Source: Ilex aquifolium
Lineage: Eukaryota; Streptophyta; Magnoliopsida; Aquifoliales; Aquifoliaceae
DNA: 64,000 nt
Assembly: GCA_951799425.1 (NCBI GenBank)
Contig: OX637397.1
Location: forward strand, 11,583,064 to 11,647,063
Direction: 5' to 3'
Made by a program: the position numbers and the translations under genes. The notes under the pieces are model-generated. The model was not told where the DNA came from. It was given only the letters and a program-made list of their open reading frames with translations, and ran no database searches. Below, in pieces: positions 34,075 to 44,570 of the stretch; the first letter of the stretch is position 1; each line of letters starts with the position of its first letter.

Positions 34075-34088
34075 GAAGAATGGCAACA

Positions 34089-36109
34089 CATAGATTTGTT
34101 GCTATGTAGCTGGATTACGGGGACACTCTCAGAAGAAGCTCTTAGCCACGTTGTTGGCTTTACTACTTCACAAGAAGTATGGAACTGCTTGGAAGAAACC
34201 TATCTTCAAGCAACCAAGGAAAGAGAACTACAATTGTAAAGCTAACTTCAAACTCCTAAGAAAGACACTACGTCTTTAGATGAGTTTTTGATGAAATTTA
34301 AGATGACTTGTGATAGCTTAGCAGCTATACAAAAGCCCGTCTCTAATTAAGACAAAACTATTCAACTTTCTCACTCCTTTGGCAAAAAATACGATGTATT
34401 TATCACAACAATGCTCTCAAAGCCACCATTGAGTTACTGACATTCTCGATTAGGTCATCCCTCATCATGGATCCTTCAACATGTCATCAGGTCATTCTCT
34501 CTTCCAGTTTCCTCAGCACCTGTTGCCTTTACAGTTCGTTTGGCATGTCAATGTAATAAAAGTCATCATCTTCCTTTTGGTGTGTCTTCTCTTAAGAGTC
34601 GAGAACCTTTGGTTCTTTTATATTCTGATGTATGGGGACCTGCTCCAATTACCACTATTGATGGTTATTATTTTTATGTAATATTCGTGGATCATTACAC
34701 TAATTATATATGGGTTTTTCCACTACAAAAAAAATAAAATCAGATGAGTTCTCTTTATTTCCTAAATTTAAAGGGCTCGTTGAAAATTCCTTTAAAACAA
34801 AAATTGTCTCCATTTACTCTGATGGCGAAGGTGACTGTGTCAAACTTAGGCATTTTTTATCTAGTCATGGCATTACTCACTTCACCACACCACCTCACAC
34901 CCCAAAACATAATGGCTCCGCTGAGCGACGCCATCGGCATGTTGTTGAAACCGACCTCTCTCTCCTTCATCATGCCTCAGCTCCTCTTTCCTTTTGGTCT
35001 CATGTAGTTCTCGCTACCACCTATCTTATCAATCGTCTTCCCCATACCATTGTTGAGCCTCCATTCCCCTTATGAAATGTTATTTAAGGCTAAGCCAAAC
35101 TACCTCAAACTACGTACCTTTGGCTGCGTTTGTTATCCTTGGCTTAAACCTTATGCAAAGCACAAACTTGACCTTAAGTCACGACCTTGCCTTTTTGTTG
35201 GCTACTCGACATACCAAAGTGCATGTAAATGTCTTGATCCTTCCTCGAATCGTCTCTTTCTTTCATGTCATGTCATCTTTGATGAAAGGGTCTTTCCACT
35301 AGCCTGCACAACTCCGCCTACTCCTCAAGTCACTCCTTCATTATCTGCTTACTGGTTTCCATCTCACTTCTCTATAACTGATACCAATTCTCATTCTATT
35401 CATGAACCAGTCACTCCTAGAACCTCTTCCCAACAAGAAGTCTCGCATCGAGTAATGCATGAGAACTGCATCACTAGTGCCCTAAGTATATCCCCAACCC
35501 ATCCTTCCTCCATCTCTACCATACCACCAGAAACTACATTCCCAGATATGCATTCACCTCTCTCACCCACATTGCCTTCCATTGCCACTTCATCTCGACC
35601 ATCTCCAACTGCCCCTTTCTCACCAATTGCCCCACATTCTTCTTCTCCAATTCCACAACTAGTGTTACCTCCTTCAACTCACACCACAAAACATCCCCTT
35701 CATATTTCCATTGAACTCACATGTGTTTCCCGAGCTCTCAAGGATCCCAAATGGAGGTCTGCCATGTCTAAGGAGTTTACTACCCTTGTTCGCCAACGCA
35801 CTTGGGCATTAGTGCCATCCCATCCAAAGCAAAATGTTGTCAGTTGTAAATAGGTATTTCGCAACAAACGGTAACTTGATGGCAGTATAGATCGCTAAAT
35901 AGCTCCCTCAGTAGCCAAAGGATTTCATCAAAGGCCTGGTCTATTCTACAGTGATATATGTAGTCCTGTTGTTAACCCCACTACCATTCGAATTCTCCTT
36001 GCTCTTGCTGTTACTCATGGTTGGAAAATTCGGTAATTTGATGCTAATAATGCATTTCTTCATGGTTCACTAGATGAAGAAGTCTACATGGCTCAATCAC
36101 CTAGGTTTG
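34089..36109 (+). pseudogene. Copia-2 gag remainder, integrase and RT start
   Basis: Gag continues (IDLLLCSWITGTLSEEAL, DEFLMKFKMTCDSLAA) to about 34435. It then passes directly into the pre-integrase sequence HSRLGHPSSWILQHVI near 34445, so the zinc knuckle and protease are deleted. The integrase has CNKSHHLPFG, LYSDVWGPAP, YFYVIFVDHYTNYIWVF and PHTPKHNGSAERRHRHVVE; the second Asp block reads YSDGEGDCVKL and is altered. A serine/proline-rich linker and RT start (SRALKDPKWRSAMSKEF) follow. Many frameshifts and stops are present. It ends at MAQSPRFV, where copia-3 inserted. Confidence 0.88.
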
Positions 36110-36304
36110 TGTAGAGTTGAGAATCAATTCTGATTTTCCACAGATTTTCATTAAACGAAATAGAGTATATATACACAGAGGAATAACAAGATCACTCCTA
36201 AATACAAGAGGAAGTCCTAGTCTTAAGGAAGACTCAACTACTCTTGCTATATACAATGAACTATTTGAATTTGAATAAAGATCTGATAACAGATCTTTGT
36301 TACA
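36110..36304 (-). mobile_element. Copia-3 3' LTR
   Basis: Minus strand TGTAAC...TCTACA, 195 bp, with an internal inverted repeat AGATCTGTTATCAGATCT and a TATA-like GTATATATAC. Confidence 0.93.
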
Positions 36305-36319
36305 TGCTGATATGCCCCC
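36305..36319 (-). promoter_or_regulatory. Copia-3 polypurine tract region
   Basis: Minus-strand TTGAGGGGGCATA lies between the polyprotein stop and the 3' LTR, the usual plus-strand priming site. Confidence 0.7.
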
Positions 36320-39300
36320 TCAAGATAGGCCACGTGTAGAGAGGCCAATCTTGTCTCGTAATTTCTGGAATTGAGAATGAGGCAGAGGTTTTGTTAGAAG
36401 ATCAGCAAGCTGGTCTGCAGATGAAACATGAGCCACGCGAAGAGCACCAGATTGAACTTGATCACGGAGGAAGTGATAATCAACTGCCACATGCTTCATT
36501 CGAGAATGGAAGACTGGATTTGAACTTAACTGTGTTGCACCTACATTGTCGCAGTAGACAACTGGGGGGCTAACCAGATTGATGCAAAGTTCAGAGAGCA
36601 AAGAGCGAACCCAGCAGAGTTCAGCAGCAGTAGCAGCAACTGAGCTATATTCAGCCTCTGTAGAAGAACGAGCCACAGTTTTCTGCTTCTTAGAGCTCCA
36701 GGAAATGAGATTGCTGCCTAGGTAAACAAGGTAAGCACCAGTTGAAGAGTAGTCATCCCTGTTACCTGCCCAATCAGCATCGGAGAAGGCATGAATGGAG
36801 TCGGAGAAAGCATGAAGGGATAGCGGTGAGTTGCGATGAAGAAGAAGGCCATCATTTAAGGTGCCACTGAGGTAACGCAAAATTCTTTTAACCAGAGTCC
36901 AATGTTCATCTGTTGGTTGATGCATAAACTGAGACATTTTGTTAACAACAAATGAAATTTCTGGACAAGTGAGGGACAAGTATTGAAGGCTGCCCACTAC
37001 AATTCTATATTCTGTGGGGTCAGAGAGAGGTGATCCAGATGATAACTTGATGGAGGATGAGCTGGTTGGTAAAGGTGTATGAACTGGTTTGGCAGCTTGC
37101 ATATTAGTTCTAGTGAGCAGATCCTTTATATATCTCCTTTGTGAGAGTAGTAGGCCATGACGATGAGGAACAACTTCTACACCAAGAAAATATGATAGAG
37201 GGCCCAGATCTTTGAGAGAAAAACGCTGAGCTAGACACTCAACAACTTGGGATACAAGATCGTTACTATTCCCAGTGATTATAATGTCGTCAACGTATAC
37301 CAGCAAATAGAGGAGGTTGGTTCCAGCAGTTAGAATAAACAGAGAAGTGTCAGAGTGAGAGTTCTTGAACCCAGAATCCACAAGAAATTGGCGCAATTCA
37401 TGATACCATGCCCGAGGAGCCTGTTTGAGACCATAAATGGCTTTGTAAAGCTTGCATACATGGGTGGGTTTATCAGCGTCAATGAAGCCAGGAGGTTGTG
37501 CCATATATACTGTTTCTGATAGCTTACCTTGGAGGAAGGCATTGTTTACATCCAATTGGCGAAGGGACCAGCCATTGCTTACGGCAATACTGAGCACAAG
37601 TCTCACAGTAGTTGGCTTGATTACTGGACTGAATGTTTCAAGATAGTCCACACCTGGTCTTTGATGAAAACCTTTGGCTACAAGGCGAGCTTTGAACCTG
37701 TCAATAGAACCGTCAGAGTTTCTTTTAATGCGAAATATCCACTTACAGCCTACAAGGTTGGTGATGCCGGTTGGAGAAACAAGTTCCCAAGTCCCATTGC
37801 GAACAAGGGCATCATACTCTTCGGACATAGCTTTGCGCCAGTTTGAGTCTTTGAGGGCCTGAGTAACAGATGTGGGTTCTGAATTGGGTGAAGAGGATAG
37901 TTGTGTGTGGAGATTGAGTTTTTGGATAGGTTTGGTGATATGGTTTTTGGCTCGGGTTGTCATGGAATGGCGAGGAGCTGGTGTAGAGACTTGTTGTGAG
38001 GCAGTTTCTGGTTGCAGTGCAGGTTCTGGTTGATGGGGTGTTGGAGACGTGTTTGAGATGTGACCTGCAGCAGGGGCCAAGTCCGGAGCTTGTACTTCTG
38101 GAGTGTACGAAGGCGGTGGTGTTGGAGGAGGAATGGGGATTGTGATAATTGGGGGAATCCAATCAGAAACTGTAGTGGTGGTATGACGTGGTTGCTGAAT
38201 TTTGTGTGTGGTGTAAGGAAATATTGATTCAACAAATTGGACATGACGAGAGACATATGTTTTAGAGGTGGTTGGGTCAAAACAGAGATAGGCACTTTGA
38301 GACAAAGAGTAACCAAGAAAGACACAGGGTGTGGACTTGGGGGCTAGTTTGTGGGATGAATAAGGACGAAGCCATGGATAACATAAGCATCCGAAAATTT
38401 TGAGTTTAGAGTAGTTTGGTTTTGTTTTGAAAATTAATTCAAGGGGAGTGGAGAGGTTGAGAGTAGGGGTGGGCATTCTATTAATTAAGTATACAGCAGT
38501 ACTGAATGCATGAGTCCAAAAGGTGAGAGGTAAGGAGGCATGGGAGAGTAAGGTGAGGCCAGTTTCGACAATGTGACGGTGTCTTCTTTCAGAGTAGCCA
38601 TTGTGTTCGGGTGTATGAGGTGGACTAGTTAGATGGGTTATACCAGCGGTAGAAAGGTAATCTTTGAGGCCCAGATATTCTCCCCCATTATCAGAATATA
38701 AAGTGATGATTTTGTGGTGGAAGTAATTTTCAACAATGGTTTTATAGCGTTTAAACACTTCGTGAATATCTGATTTTCGTTTGAGGGGATAAAACCAGAT
38801 ATATTTTGTAAAGTGATCGACAAATATGACATAATATTTAAAGCCATTAGAAGACATAATGGGAGAGGTCCAAACATCAGAAAAGATAATTTGAAGAGGG
38901 TGTGTAGACACAAGTGATGAAGTAGAAAAAGGTAATTTATGACTTTTATTGCAGAGGCATGCATTACATGAGAAATCCTTTGGCATAGAGGAAGATGATT
39001 CTAAACAAGAATTAGAGAGAATATGCTGTAAGATTGGAGAAGCTGGATGTCCTAAACGATGATGCCAGTTGATAGATGTTGTTTTGGCTGTAGAGAATGC
39101 TAGAATCGGGTTTTTGGGAGCCGTCCATTCATACACTCCATCCTTAGTACTGCCCTGGAATAGAATTGCCCCCGAGCGAAGATCCTTCACAAAAAAAGAA
39201 GATGGTAAGAATTCAACTGATGCATTGTTAGTGATGCAAAACTGAGAAATGGAAATTAAGTTTTTTTTCATGGTTGGGACACAAAGAACATCAGATAAAG

Positions 39301-40528
39301 TGAAAGTTGATTGGGGAGAGGAGAGAGTAGTGGAGCCTGTGTGTGTGATGGAGAGACCTGTACCATCCCCAATCATAACATCATCAATTCCGTTGTAAGG
39401 TGAGTGAAGGGACAGATTGTTTAGATCAGCTGTGACATGATGAGAGGCGCCACTGTCGAGTAACCAGGTCGGGTTTGGTGATGTGTTGTTGGCAGCAAAG
39501 TTAACTCGTGGCTGCCAAGGAGCAGTTGAGTTGTTGGATGATGAGGGTGCTTTGGTAGAGGATTGAATGGGAAGCACTTGAAAGGAGGGACATCTCTTGG
39601 CTGTATGTCCTTGGATTCCACAGATCTGACAGAAGCCTTGATAAGGTCTAGATGGAGGACAGTTGCTGCGATTTTGGAAGCGTTGATCTGAGTTCATTGG
39701 TGGACGGCCATTGTTGGGTGCTGGTGGACGCCAATTCTGGTTGCCAGCAGGTGCATGTGAGGGAGAGGGGGTACGCCAATTATTAGTTTTGTTTGGGCGC
39801 CATTGGTGATTTGTTTTGTTTGTTGGATTAGCAGTAATTGGAAGTGAAGTTTCTGAACTTGTGATTGCTGGTGCAGAGGCTTCAAAGGAGAGTAGCTTCT
39901 CGTGGAGCTCATCAAATGAGATGGAAGTGTCACGAGCTTGTACCGCACGGACCAGTTCCTTGTAGTCGTCGCCTAGGCCATCTAGGATCTTGTCAGTGAG
40001 GTCTTCAGGATCCAGTGGTGCACCTAGGATGGCTAGTTCATCAGCACAAGCTTTGACAGAGTGAAGATACTCGGTTACATTCTGGCTGCCTTTTGTTGGA
40101 TTCTTAAGTTTGGTTTTGACTTGTTTGATGCGACCACGTGAGGGTTTGGCATAGGTGTTAGCAAGGATGGTCCATGCTTCTTTGGCAGTCTTGGCTTGGG
40201 CAATGAAGGGAATGATAGTAGGGGAAAGAGAGCCAATTAAGGCATTTAGCAGCAGTTGATCTTGACGAATCCAGATTTTGTGAGAAGGATTGGTTGTGGC
40301 AGTGTTGTTTGCTGTGATGGTGGTGGGAGGACATGGTTTGGATCCATCGATATACCCAATGAGGTCATATCCAATGAATAAAGTGTCAAATTGCAGCTTC
40401 CAGGATAGGTAATTTGTGGAAGTGAGTTTGAGTGGTGCTTGAGCCGATATGTTGATGGTGATAAGAGGAATGTCAGTGTTTGGAGGACTACCGGCAGAGG
40501 TAATGTTGGTAGAGTTTGGTGTTGTCAT
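36320..40528 (-). CDS. Copia-3 gag-pol polyprotein, 1402 codons, uninterrupted
   Basis: The start is placed at the ATG at 40528 (MTTPNSTNITS), directly after the leader; the longer frame upstream is untranslated leader and LTR. Domains in order: UBN2-type gag (PLKLTSTNYLSWKLQFDTLF), CCHC knuckle FCQICGIQGHTAKRC, aspartic protease WLLDSGASHHVT, and integrase with WHHRLGHP...CNACLCNKSH zinc site, DVWTSP, YSDNGGEYLG and PPHTPEHNGYSERRHRHIVE. RT follows with QLDVNNAFLQGKL and YVDDIIITGN. RNase H has DADWAG, SSTEAEYSSVAA and the C-terminal SADQLADLLTKPLPH. All core motifs are present. Oddity: HAFSDSI is tandemly repeated just before DADWAG (36780-36821). Size and order are typical of Ty1/copia single-ORF elements, which replicate through cytoplasmic virus-like particles. 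Confidence 0.96.
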   Translation of the reverse strand: MTTPNSTNITSAGSPPNTDIPLITINISAQAPLKLTSTNYLSWKLQFDTLFIGYDLIGYIDGSKPCPPTTITANNTATTNPSHKIWIRQDQLLLNALIGSLSPTIIPFIAQAKTAKEAWTILANTYAKPSRGRIKQVKTKLKNPTKGSQNVTEYLHSVKACADELAILGAPLDPEDLTDKILDGLGDDYKELVRAVQARDTSISFDELHEKLLSFEASAPAITSSETSLPITANPTNKTNHQWRPNKTNNWRTPSPSHAPAGNQNWRPPAPNNGRPPMNSDQRFQNRSNCPPSRPYQGFCQICGIQGHTAKRCPSFQVLPIQSSTKAPSSSNNSTAPWQPRVNFAANNTSPNPTWLLDSGASHHVTADLNNLSLHSPYNGIDDVMIGDGTGLSITHTGSTTLSSPQSTFTLSDVLCVPTMKKNLISISQFCITNNASVEFLPSSFFVKDLRSGAILFQGSTKDGVYEWTAPKNPILAFSTAKTTSINWHHRLGHPASPILQHILSNSCLESSSSMPKDFSCNACLCNKSHKLPFSTSSLVSTHPLQIIFSDVWTSPIMSSNGFKYYVIFVDHFTKYIWFYPLKRKSDIHEVFKRYKTIVENYFHHKIITLYSDNGGEYLGLKDYLSTAGITHLTSPPHTPEHNGYSERRHRHIVETGLTLLSHASLPLTFWTHAFSTAVYLINRMPTPTLNLSTPLELIFKTKPNYSKLKIFGCLCYPWLRPYSSHKLAPKSTPCVFLGYSLSQSAYLCFDPTTSKTYVSRHVQFVESIFPYTTHKIQQPRHTTTTVSDWIPPIITIPIPPPTPPPSYTPEVQAPDLAPAAGHISNTSPTPHQPEPALQPETASQQVSTPAPRHSMTTRAKNHITKPIQKLNLHTQLSSSPNSEPTSVTQALKDSNWRKAMSEEYDALVRNGTWELVSPTGITNLVGCKWIFRIKRNSDGSIDRFKARLVAKGFHQRPGVDYLETFSPVIKPTTVRLVLSIAVSNGWSLRQLDVNNAFLQGKLSETVYMAQPPGFIDADKPTHVCKLYKAIYGLKQAPRAWYHELRQFLVDSGFKNSHSDTSLFILTAGTNLLYLLVYVDDIIITGNSNDLVSQVVECLAQRFSLKDLGPLSYFLGVEVVPHRHGLLLSQRRYIKDLLTRTNMQAAKPVHTPLPTSSSSIKLSSGSPLSDPTEYRIVVGSLQYLSLTCPEISFVVNKMSQFMHQPTDEHWTLVKRILRYLSGTLNDGLLLHRNSPLSLHAFSDSIHAFSDADWAGNRDDYSSTGAYLVYLGSNLISWSSKKQKTVARSSTEAEYSSVAATAAELCWVRSLLSELCINLVSPPVVYCDNVGATQLSSNPVFHSRMKHVAVDYHFLRDQVQSGALRVAHVSSADQLADLLTKPLPHSQFQKLRDKIGLSTRGLS

Positions 40529-40600
40529 TTTGGTGTTTGACAGCAAGAGAGGAAAGAAGAGAAGGAGAAAAAAAAAATTAATGGGGAGGAATCGATATGT

Positions 40601-40612
40601 GCTCTGATACCA
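40601..40612 (-). promoter_or_regulatory. Copia-3 primer-binding site
   Basis: Minus-strand TGGTATCAGAGC, an exact initiator-tRNA-Met complement, directly adjoining the 5' LTR. Confidence 0.95.
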
Positions 40613-40807
40613 TGTAGAGTTGAGAATCAATTCTGATTTTCCACAGATTTTCATTAAACGAAATAGAGTATATATACACAGAGGAATAACAAGATCACTC
40701 ATAAATACAAGAGGAAGTCCTAGTCTTAAGGAAGACTCAACTACTCTTGCTATATACAATGAACTATTTGAATTTGAATAAAGATCTGATAACAGATCTT
40801 TGTTACA
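40613..40807 (-). mobile_element. Copia-3 5' LTR
   Basis: 195 bp, one base different from the 3' LTR. Confidence 0.93.
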
Positions 40808-41480
40808 TGCTGACCCTTTGCCGCCTCCAAAGTCGATCTATGGCCGAGCCGGGTATAATGAACTGAGTTCTTTCCTCCTCACCCATGGGTTTGTGAACTC
40901 TAAATCGGATGCCTCACTTTTTACATACTCTAAGAATGACATTCAGATTTTTTTCCGTGTATGTTGATGACCTTTTGGTTACAGGGAACAACATGGAGAA
41001 GATTAACAATGTTATTGCAGCTCTTTCTCACAGGTTTTCCGTCAAGAACTTGGGTTATCTTCACTACTTTCTTGGAGTTGAAGTTATTCCAATATCAAAT
41101 GGTTTGTTCTTGACTCAACACAAATACGTAAGAGACCTTCTTGACCGAACACATATGAGTGCTTCCAAAGAATTTGCCACTCCACTTCTTGTCAATTGCC
41201 CACTACGTCTAGAGGATGGCGCTCCACCGGCCAACGCTACTGAATATCGTCATGTGATTGGTGTACTGCAATATCTCTCTCTTACCAGAACTGATATCGC
41301 ATTCACGGTGAACAAGCTTGCTCAGTTATGCATCGTCCATCTCTTCTTCAGTAGGCAACAGTTAAACGTGTGTTACAATATCTCAAAGGCACCTTATATC
41401 ATGAGTTATTTCTCAAAAAGCAAGCCTCATCTTTCCAATATATTTTCAGTTCAACTCTTTCCTTGCTGGATCACTTACTA
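40808..41480 (+). pseudogene. Copia-2 RT remainder and start of RNase H region
   Basis: After copia-3 the frame resumes with YNELSSFLLTHGFVNSKSDA, then VYVDDLLVTGNNMEKINNVI (RT active site retained), FLGVEVIPISNGLFL and EYRHVIGVLQYLSLTRTDIA. After NKLAQL a frameshift occurs near 41330. Homology continues as ATVKRVLQYLKGTLYHELFL to about 41480, then stops before the RNase H core. 41481-42224 is AT-rich with nothing recognised. Confidence 0.88.
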
Positions 41481-42224
41481 TGTATTCAAGTGAGATCAAA
41501 TATATTTAAGTAGAACTCTCATTTATTAATGGTAGATCCAACCCGAACAATAAAGATTAAAAGTTTAATATTACCACATAAATTTCTCAACATGATAGCA
41601 ATGTACCCAACAACTCGTAAAGATATTAGAATAAATCTCATAAATGCCTCTTTAGCTATGGTCTTTGTCTTAAAATGTCTCTTAAACTTTCATTTGTCTC
41701 AATTTAGCTATGGTCTTTTTGAACAATGCAATTAGTTTCAAAAAGTGTCATCTAAAATTAACAAAAAGTGTCAGACTAACAATTGAATCTAATTACATAG
41801 CTCAAGGAATAAATTAGAAAACAAAAGTTAAGGGGATAAAACAAAAGTAATAGTTTAAATAGCATTTATAAAATTTACCGAATATATTATAATATCACTT
41901 ATCCCTTAAAATTGTTTACAAAGTTTACTTTGTCCTACAACAAAGTAATTGTCAAATCACATGCATAGCACATTGAATGCGAGATAATGAAATTATTGGT
42001 GTCGTTGTCTAATTGGAGCAAATTACTACCATTTTACAAAATTTACAGTGTAATATGAAAATTTTAATCAAAAAAGTGAAAATTTTAAAAACTTTTAGAA
42101 GCTAAAGTACCATTTGCCTTTAAATTATTAAAGACCCATGTCACAAAATCTTGCAAAGATCACGATTGACTTGGAAAAGTGAAACAATTCCCTGGCATCA
42201 TGGCAACGAGGATAAAAACTATTA

Positions 42225-42302
42225 CAAATCTTTTGGACTTGGTTCGACACAATCTACAATGTGTTTATACACGGACTTAGTTCTATGGATTATATCGATA
42301 TA
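42225..42302 (-). mobile_element. Copia-4 3' LTR, left piece (split by Helitrons)
   Basis: The run ending ctatggattatatcgatata aligns, with differences, to ctatgggctacattgatgta in the 5' LTR at about 53690. The next LTR bases (ttattgaagtgattgatt type) continue at 46104. The left boundary is not determined. Confidence 0.65.
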
Positions 42303-42873
42303 CTAGTAATAATTCGTGCCTGAAGGCACTAAGTAATTCAAAAAACCTCGAGCACCGGTCATGCAATATAAATATTTTCAAACAATATTTTATTTTTTAT
42401 TATTTTCTTTAGTTACACAATTCAAAATCAATTTGAAAACACTATTTTCTAAAAAATTTTGACAAAACTTCTCTAAAAACACGACCTTTAAAAATATCAA
42501 CATTTACACAATTTATATATTTAATCATTATACCTAAAAAATATTTTCTTTTTTTTTTTGGGGTAGAAGTTGATATTGGCATGTTTGTGTTAGCGGGTGT
42601 ATAGAGACAAAGAGAGAGTTATATGAGAGATGGGATAAACTTATGAAAGATGAGAATATGATATAAATAGATATTAGATTTTTAATGGGTATTAAATGTA
42701 TTTTGTTATTATTAGATATATATAACAAAATACATTTATATATATATTAGAGCGAGAGTAAAATACATTTAAAGTTATATAAGAGATGAGAGTGTGTGTG
42801 TTTAAAGTGTGTGTTTAAAATGTGTGAGAGATAGGAAAGAGAAAGATGTAAAAGGAATAAAAATCCAATTAGA

Positions 42874-42957
<84 letters not shown>

Positions 42958-44000
42958 AACATACATGGGTAGAGCTACACAGAGGTGAGAGTGGGCACGG
43001 GATCACCCTCAATTTTAAAAAAAAAATATGATATGACATGTATATTTATATTTATATATTCAAAAAATTATACACATATTTTTTACTTTTGCTCACTCTA
43101 TAATTTTCTCATTTCAATTATTTAGTTTTGTTTATTATAATAAGGCTTTCTTTATATGACCTTCATTTTATTATGAATTTTTGCAAGTGAAAGTTCTTTC
43201 AATTGATCTTTATTTGAATTTTTTTTTCTACTAAAAATTGTCTTTTATTTTTATTCGAGTATTGATTATAGTTTTTATTATGTGCCAATCGATTTTTATT
43301 TTATTAATATGTTTACCTTTTAAATTTTAGTTTAATAGTTTTACTATGCTAATATTTTAGTGATAATGTTTAGAACATCGTTTATTGAATAAATTTAATG
43401 GATTGTTAGTAAATAAGTAATATTTTTTAATATAAAAATCACAATTAACTTCACTTTTTTATAATGGTGATAATTAGTCAATTTTTTTATACATATATAA
43501 TATACATTATTTTTTGGCCTTTTTATGTTAAATAGACTTAATGTATCAAATATGATATAATAAATATAAATATATTATATAGTGTGATTAGTTAGGAGGA
43601 AAAAAAAAATTAGAGTGTATAATTAAAGTGCTCACCCTAAATAAAATTATTGGCTCATGACATATGTTAATGAATCTATAATTTGTTAGAAATAATCTTT
43701 ATTATTAAAGTTTTAACAGGTATTAGATATATTTTGTTATTATTAGATATATATAGTTGTCCAAGAGAGAGTTACATGAGAGATGTGAGAGTGTGTGTTT
43801 AAAACGTGTGAGAGATAGGAGAGAGAGTATGAGATGGAGGGATAGAGAGTTGTATCAGTTAGTATGAGATTGATAGAGAGAGTTAGATGATAGGAATCTT
43901 AAAAAAAATTCCGCATGAGGACTGTTGGATCAATAATTGTCAAGTAATCTGAACCGCGAAAAGCTCAAGACAAATATTTCTACCTACTTTATTATATAGA
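42303..44000 (-). mobile_element. Non-autonomous Helitron H1
   Basis: On the minus strand it starts TCTATATAATAAAGTAGG (from 44000), preceded by A. It ends with the hairpin GTGCCTTCAGGCAC, then GAATTATTA, then CTAG at 42303, followed by T. A|T insertion, 5' TC, a 3' hairpin and CTRR are the Helitron hallmarks. No Rep/helicase gene is visible; the interior is AT-rich with an (AT)n tract. A copy of the first 570 bp lies immediately upstream at 44001-44570. Confidence 0.88.
42878..42953. repeat. (AT)n microsatellite
   Basis: A near-perfect AT run of about 76 bp inside Helitron H1. Confidence 0.97.
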
Positions 44001-44570
44001 TATAAAAATGACAATTAACTTCACTTTTTTATAATGGTGATAATTAGTCAATTTTTTTATACATATACAATATATATTATTTTTTGGCATTTTTATGTTA
44101 AATAGACTTCATGTATCAAATATGATATAATAAATATAAATATATTATATAGTGTGATTGGTTAGGAGGAAAAAAAATTAGAGTGTATAATTAAATTGTC
44201 CACCCTAAATAAAAATCATGGCTCATGACATATGTTAATGAACCTATAATTTGTTAGAAATAATCCTTATTATTAAAGTTTTAATGAGTATCAGATATAT
44301 TTTGTTATTATTAGATATATATAACCGTCCAAGAGAGAGTTACATGAGAGATGAAAGAATGTATGTTTAAAACGTGTGAGAGATAGGAGAGAGAGTATGA
44401 GATGGAGGAGAGAGAGTTGTACTAGTTAGTATGAGATTGAGAGAGAGTTCGATGAGAGATAGGAGTCTTAAAAAAAAAATTCGCATTAGGACTGTTGGAT
44501 CAATAATTGTCAAGCGATCTGAGCCGCGAAAAGTTCAAGACAAACATTTCTATCTACTTTATTATATAGA
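43431..44570 (-). repeat. 570-bp tandem duplication of the Helitron 5' part
   Basis: 43431-44000 and 44001-44570 match along their whole length with scattered differences. For example, acaattaactt starts at 43441 and at 44011, and attatataga ends at 44000 and at 44570. Each copy ends in a complete Helitron 5' terminus. Confidence 0.92.

Larger units (their letters stand above)
36110..40807 (-). mobile_element. Copia-3: young, apparently intact Ty1/copia element
   Basis: Two 195-bp LTRs (36110-36304 and 40613-40807) are identical except for one base (C at 36198, A at the matching site). Minus-strand order from the right is 5' LTR, primer-binding site, polyprotein, purine tract, 3' LTR. It interrupts copia-2 RT. 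Clear 5-bp target duplications are not seen (gtttg on the left, tgctg on the right). The near-identical LTRs and open frame imply recent insertion. Confidence 0.95.
16851..41480 (+). mobile_element. Copia-2: old Ty1/copia element hosting copia-1, LINE1 and copia-3
   Basis: Reading only copia-2 sequence on the plus strand gives an LTR piece (about 16851-17126 and 23368-23396), a primer-binding site (23397-23409), gag (23435-23667 resuming at 34089), integrase (34445-35080), RT (35690-36109 resuming at 40808) and the start of the RNase H region. Translated gag joins sensibly across LINE1 (EEWQH then IDLLLCSWI), which confirms that the pieces belong together. No 3' LTR is visible after about 41480, so the element is truncated. 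It carries many stops. Confidence 0.82.

Noticed and set aside
36320-40759. 1479-codon start for the copia-3 polyprotein
   Set aside because: The first 77 codons read through the LTR and primer-binding site; the ATG at 40528 follows the leader and begins a normal gag.
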